Shown here piece after piece: positions 55,051-64,000 of a stretch of DNA of 64,000 bases (positions are counted from its first letter, which is position 1; every line of letters begins with the position of its first letter). A program made the position numbers and the translations under genes. The notes below the pieces were generated by a model. That model ran no database searches. It saw only the letters and a program-made list of their open reading frames with translations, and was not told where the DNA came from. Source of the stretch: Lucifuga dentata (lineage: Eukaryota > Chordata > Actinopteri > Ophidiiformes > Bythitidae); NCBI GenBank assembly GCA_014773175.1, contig VXCM01000248.1, positions 160,209 to 224,208 of the forward strand, read 5' to 3'.

Positions 55051-56589
55051 ACTTTAGTTTCACATCAATTTTTTCCCCGTCACGCGCATCCTCCTTTAAT
55101 GCACCCACCATACAGTTTGAGAACCACTGATGTAAGAGTTGACTGTTAGCAGGATCTGCACTCAGTCTAAATTAAGCTCTGTTTCTGTTTGTTTTAAATA
55201 TAGGCAATCAGACATCCTCTGCAAAGGGTTTGTCAGGACAATCAGCACTGCAGTTCGTCCTGTCTGAGGACCTGCTGTGTGAATGAAAATCCACAAGCTT
55301 TTATTTTTCATTTTCCTTACAGTAATGCAAACATCCTGAGTCTGTGTGAACTCAGATAACAAAGCGAGAGCTGCGAGACTTCAGAGAAGCTTCTAATATC
55401 CACAGCTTCTAATATCCACAGAACACTACTTAAAAAAAAAAAAAAANTAAAAAAAAAAAAAAACTAAAATGGAAATAATGCCATTTGGAGAATTTGCTGT
55501 TTTATTTCTTGTGGTGAAATTAGTGCATTATAGATATTTCACTCTCATGAAAAACAGAACATCCACAGCTATACGAAGAGGGAATAAAGGAATATGGAAA
55601 GTAGCTCATAGTGCTGTCGTTATCATAATCCATTGGGAAATGATACATTTAGAGAGATTCATCTGCATTTAATGACTTTGTTAAGCATTTTGAGAACAAC
55701 CTAATTTACTGCAGTACATCTGTTTTACATACAGGGCAGAAAGCTGCAAGCAGAGAAAAGAGAAGAAAAAAAAACTGTGCTGAGAAGACAAGCAAGTTAA
55801 GAGAAAGAGAGATTGCCACCTTCAATTCTCCGCCCGGGGATAAAGAGATCGCTACCCTCCATTTCACAAGTCTGTCCCTGATGAGCCGGTNTTCTCCGCC
55901 CGGGGATAAAGAGATCGCTACCCTCCATTTCACAAGTCTGTCCCTGATGAGCCGGTTTAGTCGGTCCTGGTTAGAAGTGGGACAGCCACAATTACTGGCA
56001 ATCCACTTAACTGGTGACAGCTTCCCTAAACGTGATAAATTACTCCGGCGGAGCAGAAATAACATTCTAAACTTTTGTTTGATGAATTTGGTTTCTGTTT
56101 TGTTCAAAAAGTTTTCAAGGTAATGAGCGAATTCCCATTTCTCAGTAGAGTTTAATTGGCATGTTTGGTTGTGATTGGTTTTTCTGAGGGCTTTGTTAGA
56201 GGGTGTTTAGAAAATATTGATTTATTTCTGTTGAATTTTATTAGGAGATGCTGTCTGTCTACAGACATGGGTAAAAGTAGCATTTTATTCAAGTAATGCA
56301 GCATAAGTCCTGAAAAGTGTTGAAATTGTTTGCCATACGTGCATAGGAAGAGGAAAATTACAAAAAATCTTCTGTTTTTTTTCTTCAAAGACATTCTAAA
56401 ATGACCTTTTAGAAGAAATGTATGTATTGTAGTGATACCGCAAGCAGACTGCTCTCATCTATTAAGCATCGCAGATATCTTCAATCTTTTAATGACTCAT
56501 TCAGCCAGTTAAATGGAGAAAACTGCTCACTTTACTAAATATGAAACAGAGAAGCAAAGGATAGAGAGTCTGAGGAGGTTAGAAGGTTA

Positions 56590-57110
56590 GAAGTTAAGGC
56601 CAAGCATGGTCAAAGGTACAAAACCATCTCCAAAGATGGAGATTGATGTTCCTGGGATCGCTATTACAGATATTACTGAGAAGTTTAAAACCCATGGGAC
56701 TGTAGCCAACATCCCTGGATGTGGCAGCAAGAGGAAAATTGACCTGAGATGTAAGAGAAAGATTGAACAAAGGAAAACTTCAAAACAGATCCAAGTTAAC
56801 CTTCAAGCTCGCAGCTTTAAGTTTTACCATCCGCCGCTGTCTGAATGAAAACGGCTCCATTATAAAAGATCCAGGATGACCCCAGTTCTAAGAGAGGAGC
56901 ACAAAAATCCCTGACTAAATGCAATTTGACAAGCCGCAAGACAAGGCACTCTCCTGGGATAATGTCTTTTAAACGGATAAAAATAAAATTAGGACTTTCT
57001 GGTAAATCACACCAAAGTTCATAAAGCATTCAAAGAAAAGAACACCATCCCTAACATGAAACATAAAGGAGAATCAGTAATTTTTGCTGCTACTGGCTGC
57101 TTTGAATCTG
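56590..57110 (+). pseudogene. Decayed Tc1-like transposase
   Basis: Broken frames show the order of a Tc1 transposase: 'GYKTISK'-like start (aaaaccatctccaaagatgg), 'GTVANIPGCGSKRK', 'STIRRCLNENG'-like text (taccatccgccgctgtctga), 'LSWDNV', 'HKAFKEKNTIPNMKH' and 'GESVIFAATGCFE', which corresponds to the family's G-S-V-M-F-W-G-C-F. Many stops and shifts interrupt it, and no inverted ends are seen. It is a fossil without activity. Confidence 0.8.
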
Positions 57111-57114
57111 TCAT

Positions 57115-57560
57115 AAAATTGCAGTTCACTACTTGTCCACCAGCCGTCACCGCTGAGTTTTCTCTCCTCTGCTCACCTGCTCCCAATTCTCTGATCTGCA
57201 TGTGTCTACATATACTAACCAGTTTCCTTTGTTCTCTGCCAGATTGTCTTGGTAGCATTGCTCAAGGGTTCAGCCACTTACCTGTTGTCCTGTTACCTGT
57301 TTACCTGCCTGTGTATTCTGACCTCAGTCTGCTCTCTGGTTTCTGATTACCTGCCTCGGCCCTTTTTGGATTTGTTTGCCTAGCCTGTCTGCCTTCCTTT
57401 CTGAAAGCAAGCCTGCCTTTTGACTACAAATTCTGTTCTTTAAGCTCGTTCAAGCGCCATTTGAGCTGTTTAGAGATTCTGGGCACTTCCGTGGGCTTTG
57501 GTTACACTGTTGACACGGTTAATGCCACCAGGACAAGCAGTAGCGTTTTTTTGATTTCAG
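57115..57560. repeat. Fish interspersed repeat fragment
   Basis: A pyrimidine-biased stretch of 'cacctgctcccaattctctg', 'tcctgttacctgtttacctg' and 'gattacctgcctcggccctt' blocks has the character of a common fish repeat 3' region. No coding frame. The class is unknown to me. Confidence 0.35.
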
Positions 57561-58489
57561 AAAAATAACTGGAAAGAAGAATTCAAGTTGATCTTAATGA
57601 AAAGCACAAATAACTGTGGTAAAGAAAAGTTGATAATGACACTGACTTTCTCCGTCCCTCTCTTTGACTTTCTTGATGATCCAAAATTGTACATTCAATC
57701 TGCTTTCTTTTGTTTTGGAATCATATTTTAGGAACTAAATATTATGTCAGACACAAAATATCCAGGAAGGAAACATGGAAAAAAAAAAAAAAAANGAAAA
57801 AAAAAAAAAAAAGGACTTGTGACTGAATGCTGCTGTGATCTCTTTGGTTTCTGATTCTTCTTCTGAATTTTGCAAACTGTTTTACCATTCAGGAAGTTCT
57901 TGTCCCTTTGAAAGCTTGATTATTCACAATTGCACATACAATACTGGAAAAAAAAAAAAACCCAAAACAGTATAATATTGCCATAGTATAATACTGCCAT
58001 GTCCAAATGTAGCCATGTATGGGATGTGCTGACATAATGAACATACAGTTCCATGGACTTAAACGAAGCTTGGAGGGTGTTCAGTTTGCTCTGAAGCCAG
58101 TAGAACTCAATGGGAGAACCATTAATCCCAGAATTTCCTCGTTGGCTCGGAAAGCTGATGCCAGTTTTTCCCCTCAGGCTCAAACAATGTGATGGTGACA
58201 TGCCAGCGAAAATGTTCATGACAGGAAATAAGAGCCAAGAACCCCTGGGAAACACCAGAGAAAAGCCTTTGGCTGGCAAAGAGAGCAGCACTGATGTCTT
58301 ATTGTTCATGCAGAGCAGCAGCAGAAAACAGAGGACGTTGTTTTCTCTGAGGCTTGTGCTGTATAACACAGCAAGTCAGTCTCCTTCTACCTCTGTCTCT
58401 TTCTCTTTCAGGAGCTATGCTTTACTTTTTATTCATTTGTAATTTATCCTTAGGCTCCTTTCACATAATAAGCAGTTAGTGGTGCACTG

Positions 58490-58690
58490 AGCTGGGGATT
58501 CCATTATTGTGCGCTGGGAGTTCAGCAGTGACTCCTAATTTTGTGGTGATGCAATCTTGAACTCTGCTGCACTCAAAGTTCAACCACGTTCAACTTTGTC
58601 CCATCTGCCGGTGACCTTTCCAAAGAGAGAATAGTTGTATGTGATGTAAGCAGAAGCAACAATGGAGGAGAGGCTTGTAACTTGTATTGA
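58490..58690 (+). repeat. Interspersed repeat, second copy of the 17165 family
   Basis: Diverged but collinear with 17165-17400: 'gctgggagttcagcagtgac', 'tggtgatgcaatcttgaact', 'cactcaaagttcaaccacgt', 'gccggtgacctttccaa' and 'gcaacaatggag'. No coding frame. Confidence 0.5.
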
Positions 58691-58912
58691 GCAATTTCCA
58701 AGGTTTCAGATTTCAACAAGGTTTCATGCACCCGAAATGGACAAAATGGACTTCATGGCGTGGTTTTTTTCTCCAGAGTAGAAGAGCAAAGAACTGTTTT
58801 CTGCTTCATTTCCATCCCCGAAAAATGGCTGTAGCTACTTGAGATGCTTTTTGATAATGTGTTGCTATTCTGTTCCATGCACCGACCAAGGCAAGGGCAG
58901 CAAGATTAGCAA

Positions 58913-59581
58913 CAGGGGTGGTGCTAGGGGCGGGTTTATGGGGGCTTAAGCCCTAGATGTTTCCATAAAGCCCTGAATCTCTTTTTAATAGTATGTTTTG
59001 AATTTTCTGCAGCGATTTTGCAATTACCCAAATTCATCTCCAAGGTGGAACCACAATGTTGCAAATGGATTGGTCAGACTGAATTGGTGGACGGAACGGA
59101 CATAACACACATGTAGTTCCACTGTTTAGATTGTTGTCAAGGTTTTTGTTTAAAAAGATTTTTAACTTCATATAACTTGTTAAAAGATCTAACATGATTT
59201 GTTACATTTCTTAAGCATTTCTCAAAATTTATATTTAGCTTTGGTAGATATAGAATAGCTTTGGCTATCTACCAAAGCTATTAGCTTTGGTAGATAGCCA
59301 AAGCTACCTCATGCCTGAATTTTCCAGTGGAGACCTGGGCTAACCCCTGCATCTTTATGAGTAATATGTGCAATATGTGATTTTGGGTGTGATTACTAAG
59401 GAGGCATTTATAACTGTGCAGCACTTGAGTCCAAGACAAATTTCCCCATGGGGACAATAAAGTATATCGTATCGNACTGTGCAGCACTTGAGTCCAAGAC
59501 AAATTTCCCCATGGGGACAATAAAGTATATCGTATCGTATAGGGTTAATGGTTATCTCCATTAACCCTAGGTCCACCCCTG
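58913..59581. mobile_element. hAT-like element with 8-bp target duplication and nested LINE tail
   Basis: Ends 'caggggtggtgctaggg' and 'ccctaggtccacccctg' are an inverted pair. The flanks ATTAGCAA (58905-58912) and GTTAGCAA (59582-59589) match at seven of eight bases, as expected for an aged hAT target duplication. Nested within are a LINE-type 3' tail ('aagacaaatttccccatggg', (TATCG)n, 59400-59540, duplicated around an N at 59475) and two hairpins. No transposase. Confidence 0.75.
59256..59306. repeat. Perfect palindrome, 25-bp arms, 1-base centre
   Basis: 'tagctttggctatctaccaa' plus 'agcta' (59256-59280), a single T, then its exact reverse complement (59282-59306). Each arm is itself partly palindromic (TAGCTTTGG...CCAAAGCTA). 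It lies inside the hAT-like element. Confidence 0.95.
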
Positions 59582-60048
59582 GTTAGCAATGTGCAGATCA
59601 CTGTCCATGACGCAAATATGGCTTATCATGAGAAAGCTCCATTAATATCTCAAATGCAGCAGATCATATTGTTATGAAACACTGGAGATTTGCCATTTTT
59701 GAAAATGAATTGAGACAATAACGGTCCAGTTAGAGGTTAAGCAAGGTGGCGTAGTTGTTGCTGATTAGCCTGGGAGATTGCATCAGTTTTAGGATGTGAC
59801 ATGTTTATTGTTGCTTTGTTTCTCTAAGTTCTTTAGCTGCCCTGTCTCTCTTAACCTATCTCTGGGCACACACACACACACACATGCACACACATTTACA
59901 ATGGCTTTCATTCTCTACCATCTTTCTTTCTTTCACCCAATCTCTTTATTGCATTCTCAGCTGTGTCTCTTGTGCATATCTTCTTTCTGACACGCAGACA
60001 ATCACTGACATTTTCACCCTTCTTTCTTCAAGTCTCCTTCTCCTTTTG

Positions 60049-60084
60049 TCTCTCTCCTTCTCTCTCTCTCTCTCTCTCTCTCTC
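60049..60084. repeat. (CT)n microsatellite
   Basis: CT run within a longer pyrimidine-rich stretch (59930-60125). No coding frame. Confidence 0.9.
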
Positions 60085-60489
60085 CTCCTTCACCTCGCCT
60101 CTCTCTACCCTCCTCTTCCCCACCTCATTCTGATGCATGGCTGTGTATTTGGCCTTTGTGGAGACAGCCTCAGTCCTGGAGGATTCTCCTGGAATCAATT
60201 TACCCTGCTGGTGCCAAGCCACTGATCAACAATTTAGAGGCCATCAACTGCAGGGGCTGCTGAGAGCCCGCTTAACTGGTATATTAGATGTCTGACATGA
60301 CAGAGTGTTTACAGTGGATATACTCCCTGCTTTAAGCACAAAGACTGCAAAATATCAAGAATGCTGTCCTGATATTGAGTTGCACCATTTGCACAATTCC
60401 CTCAGCCAATTTCCAGCATATGTACTGGTTGTTCTGGGTTTTTTTTTAAACTCTTCATAGTGACACACAGTCAGACAAACTCACACCAA

Positions 60490-60590
60490 AGGGCAATTTA
60501 TCTTTCCAATTCATTGAACCTGCATGTCTTTGGGCTGTGGGAGGAAAGCTGTACCTGGAGGAAACTCATGCAGGGAGAAGACACCCCCTT
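60490..60590 (-). repeat. SINE body fragment (DANA/V-SINE type)
   Basis: 'gaacctgcatgtctttgggc', 'tgtgggaggaaagctgtacc' and 'tggaggaaactcatgcaggg' read as the reverse complement of the same SINE body seen at 1-105. Truncated. Confidence 0.5.
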
Positions 60591-61218
60591 TTTTTGAATG
60601 TGACAGGAATTGCAAATTGCAAATGCAGTTCTGCTGCAAATTTTGTTGAGAGATCTCAGCCGTGATCTTAATTTATATGTATTGAGATAAAGCTGATCAA
60701 ACATTGTTTGTTGAATTCCATTCCAGATTCCACTGCAGCCCCACATTCACTCACAAATATGTTTGTTTTGAAATCAGAGCGGGGTAACACTGATGTCAGC
60801 GTATGGATGCATTATCAAAACACAAGCGGGGAAACATCTAAAATGTGCAGCACCTACATTGCAGCAGCATGAATTTGGAATGAAGGGACAAAGCATGAAT
60901 ACATTTTTCTGGAGAACAACATATTCAGCATGACCATAGCTATAAAAAAAAAAAAAANAAAAAAAAAAAAAAACAAACCACACATATACTGTATATTTTT
61001 CCTATTTGACATTCACACATATGAAAACCCCTGTTACTGTCTCATTTGTATTGCTTAAGTGTGCAACATTGTGCCTTGTTGTGTTGTAGTGTACTCATCT
61101 TTGCTTTCCTTTGTTGAGCTGTGAAAAAACAACAGTATACATTTTTAAAATCTGGGTCTTTAATGCTGTATCCATGGAGATTAATTAGATTCTCTGAAAG
61201 TCTCTCTCCCCCTCTTTC

Positions 61219-61227
<9 letters not shown>

Positions 61228-61279
<52 letters not shown>
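61228..61279. repeat. (CT)n microsatellite
   Basis: Perfect CT run of about 26 units, followed by a non-repetitive stretch at 61400-61500 with several TAAT/ATTA cores. No coding frame. Confidence 0.95.
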
Positions 61280-61285
<6 letters not shown>

Positions 61286-61962
61286 TCAGGCTGTCTATGC
61301 CTGTAGAGAAGGAAAGAGAGAGAGATGGAGAAAGTGTGAGAGACAGTCAAGCGGTTCAAACGACAGACAGGTAGACAGAAATGTGGTGGTTGCCATGCGA
61401 CGGTCATATAGAGTGGTGATGGCGGTGGTAATGCTACCTGGCGTTCTGTTCAGTGATTTAATCAGCTCACCCAGCCAGCCATAAATCATCATCAGCCTGA
61501 GCTACAACAGCTTAAAGGAGACACGCACCCCAACACCAGAATTCACTTCAGTGGTGCGAAGAAAAACCTTGTTGTGGTCACCTTTTAATCTTTAATCTGA
61601 ATTAAATGTTTTCACTGTGGAAAAAAAAAAAAACAACAACTTAGAAACAAAGCAGCAATCTGATGCTCGTGCTGTGGTTTTTGTTGTACCTCATAAGTGG
61701 GAAGCAGAATTCAGAACTGCATCATTTATTACATGTATGACGCATTCAAGCTAAAAAAAAAAGAGTGGGAGCCAACATGGATGCTTTCATGAAAACGTGA
61801 TTGCTCTACTGTCCAAAAAGAAGCTGCGTTTTCATGTTTATGAGCTATTTACATTTTCAAAATCTAAAGAAAATGCTTCTAAACCTTCATTTGTAAATAG
61901 AGAAATTATTGTTCATGGTGTCAGCAGCCATACTGAAATCACATCAATTATGAACTTGGGGT

Positions 61963-62092
61963 TGGGAAAGCTTGTCCGACTTTCCAAGTTGGAATTCCGA
62001 CTTGAGGGGGCGTTTTCTTTTGTTTTCCTGGCCGGAAGTTGTAAATTCCGATTTCAGAGTTTTAATTGAAAGCAGCATTAGAGCCCTTTGCC
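61963..62092. mobile_element. Partial copy of the 1875-2490 Harbinger-like MITE
   Basis: 'ccgactttccaagttggaat', 'tcctggccggaagttgtaaa' and 'attgaaagcagcattagagc' resemble the right part of the element at 1875-2490 ('ccagccggagctccgactt', 'gaatgcagcataa'). The end is eroded, so boundaries are approximate. Confidence 0.45.
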
Positions 62093-62829
62093 ATGCCAAT
62101 CTAATCATCCAAGAGACCCCAACGCTTTTAGTTTGAAGAACACTGAAGCTACCATTTAAAAATATTTTGTAAATTATACTTTTGGAACACTTCTGTTCCA
62201 TAAAAATCTTGAATTTTTTTTTTTTTTTTCCCATCTCTTAGTTTTTTTTTGGACATTGAGCAGTGTGCAAATTATTTATTCTATACTTCAAAACATCTCA
62301 CCATGAAAATCTGGTCTTGGGTGTATGATTAATACACCCAGTCGAGTCACGTCAAATTGGTTTGTAAAGCATTTTCAGGGCCATTAAGTAATCAATGACC
62401 TTTATCAACCTATTGTACATCTGTAGGAATTGCACCAACATCAACAGAACTTTTCTCTGGTTGTACATCAGCAAAGTTTCAGTTATTGGTTTCTGTGTTG
62501 GGGCAGAAATCGTCTTTCCTCTCTGAAGCAACGCCCTTCACCTCAGGACAGATGGCTCCTGTTTCAAGCTGTTTCAAGTTAAGAGGCAACACACAAACAC
62601 ACCCCCAGGTAGATTTGAACTGTAGGTCTTATCAGGTTGCCCCAGCTGTGTTGCCAGACGCAGGCCTCCACTCTCCGTCTGTCTGCTGGAGTTAAACCGT
62701 GGGTGTTTAAAATTAGATTTAACATCGATCATTTCCACCGGCCTGAATGAGGCCCGGTGTCAGAGGCTGACAGGGGCAATCCCTCACCCGCTGCCCGTCT
62801 GCCTCGCCTCAACACACCATCAATCAGGC

Positions 62830-63070
62830 CTGGGAGAGATGGAGGGAGGAATGGAGGGAGATTAAAATAGTAAAGAAAGTGGGGTGAAGAAAGGAAGCAG
62901 GGAGAGAGACAGTGAAGGTGGGAAGGAAAGGTGGCAGGGGTAAAGGTGATAAAGGAAGTGAAAGAAGAAGTCTGGATAAAGATGATGGATAAAGATAGGA
63001 AAAGGAGATGGTCAAGGAAGAAGGAAGCAGAAGAGTGAAGGAAGCAAGGAGAGACAGGAAAAGAAAGATG
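62830..63070. repeat. Polypurine tract
   Basis: About 240 bases rich in irregular 'ggaggga', 'gaaagg' and 'gaagaag' units. No coding frame on either strand. One of three long strand-asymmetric purine/pyrimidine tracts in the window, with 23222-23950 and 38457-38870. Confidence 0.8.
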
Positions 63071-63159
63071 GAGATCCGATCAGCTCAGCAGTCTATATTT
63101 CATAAAATTCATTTTTACCCTTTCAAATTTCTTTAACCATAACCATTGAATTAGTAACA

Positions 63160-63480
63160 GCAGAAATGTCCGCTCAGACAGTTTAAAACATCTGTAATAA
63201 TTAATATATGTTCCATGCTATTGAAAGGACCCTAGAGTGAGACAGAGGCTGCAGGTTTCTAACAGTGTCATTTCCATGTCTTATTTGCATGCTAATTGTA
63301 TTTTCATGCTACGTTTCCCTTTACGCAGTGTCACCACCACGCAGGAGGAAGGTGATCTGCATATTAACAAGTTACATGGTGGGTAATGACGGCTCAATGT
63401 GGATAATGGAATAATTAGCCTATGCATTAAAACTGTTTCTGGCCTCTTGTTCCTGCGGTGTCGCTGGAAAATTATTTAAC
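63160..63480. promoter_or_regulatory. Candidate enhancer-like noncoding element
   Basis: The stretch is non-repetitive and free of ORFs, unlike its flanks. It is dense in homeodomain cores, with a POU octamer ATTTGCAT (63283-63290) two bases from TAATTG (63293-63298) and further TAAT/ATTA cores near 63200, 63410 and 63430. Such clustering is typical of conserved developmental enhancers, but conservation cannot be tested here. Confidence 0.3.
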
Positions 63481-63709
63481 AAGCTTTCGTTAACCAGGAA
63501 GGGGGAAATGCAGTTAAAGGTTTGTTTTGAAATCAGTGTTACCCACAGCGCTCCGACACGCCAACACGAGTCCCAAACCAACACGAAAATATCAGAGCCA
63601 GGAAGATTTCTGACCCATTTTTAAGGAGTTCAGAAATGACGGCTATGCTAACAGCTTTCTGTTTGTGTTTGGGTCGAGGAATTGACACATGTATAGTAAA
63701 AACGGTTAA

Positions 63710-63781
63710 AGGACCATACCACCCATTTTGAAGGTTTGAGCCTAATATATTCAATTTTCATACATGTAATGTCACTGACAG
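63710..63781. mobile_element. TTAA-flanked MITE, copy 7 (left end only)
   Basis: TTAA (63706-63709) then 'aggaccataccacccatttt' and the TIR to 'tgtaatgtcactgaca', where it is cut by a different repeat. Confidence 0.75.
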
Positions 63782-64000
63782 TGTCACGGGTGGGTTCTGG
63801 AGGAGGACTCAAATGGAGGCTCAGGCAGTGTATGAGGAAGAAAGTCTTTAATTGAAGTCCAGGCAAGAATACTACTGATAGTGAGGCAGGATGAACTTAC
63901 AGGAATCAGGCAGATAATCCACAAGACAGGCAGCGAAAAAAAATAAAAGAAACAAACATAAAGACAGGAAAACCAGGAGACAAGAAACAAGCTAACCAGG
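63782..64000. repeat. Unclassified fish repeat interrupting MITE copy 7
   Basis: 'gtgtcacgggtgggttctgg', 'aggaggactcaaatggaggc', 'gaagaaagtctttaattgaa' and a purine-rich 'gacaggaaaaccaggagaca' tail match the character of an abundant fish element beginning in this way. It runs off the right edge of the window. Confidence 0.45.

Noticed and set aside
57920..58442. Overlapping 149- and 110-codon frames on opposite strands
   Set aside because: No recognisable domains, frames are open on both strands by chance, and neither has a credible splice or promoter context.
61797..62069. 90-codon plus-strand frame
   Set aside because: It runs into a Harbinger-like MITE remnant and shows no family signature.

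Overview
The window is vertebrate nuclear DNA, almost certainly from a teleost fish. Genes are split into many short exons with GT-AG introns, and the proteins are vertebrate transcription-factor and transglutaminase families. The background holds tRNA-derived SINE fragments of the fish type, hAT-, Harbinger- and Tc1-like DNA elements, many dinucleotide microsatellites and AT-rich intergenic DNA. The sequence is a draft assembly: there are two long N runs and about 30 single Ns, many of them lying between two copies of the same ~60-68 bp.

Layout. 284-8161 (minus): fourteen coding exons of ZNF341, a multi-C2H2 zinc-finger factor; its 3' exons lie beyond the left edge. 8560-8900: a short CpG-containing divergent promoter with CCAAT boxes, a CACGTG E-box and two E2F sites. 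9854-15410 (plus): a complete seven-exon E2F1 (456 aa), including an AT-AC intron of the minor (U12) spliceosome. ZNF341 and E2F1 are also close and divergent in mammals, with PXMP4 between them; no PXMP4 is visible here. 15411-20870: 3' UTR and repeat-filled intergenic DNA. 20957-35264 (plus): a transglutaminase (TGM2-like) gene of 14 exons with an intact Cys-His-Asp triad. It has an in-frame TAG at the end of exon 12 and a reading-frame problem around a 48-bp exon. Inside its intron 10 is a relic copy of the end of exon 12 plus following intron, and there the same codon is GAG.

35265-64000 has no gene I can recognise. It holds transposon remnants, microsatellites, polypurine tracts, perfect palindromes, one candidate orphan exon at 42993-43125 and a few stretches that look like conserved regulatory DNA.

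The clearest new signals are: the U12 intron and conserved-looking E2F sites of E2F1; the damaged transglutaminase and its relic; a TTAA-targeting MITE family whose insertion site is proven by an unoccupied paralogous copy; back-to-back perfect palindromes at 52756-52861; and a systematic assembly artefact that adds false bases inside exons.
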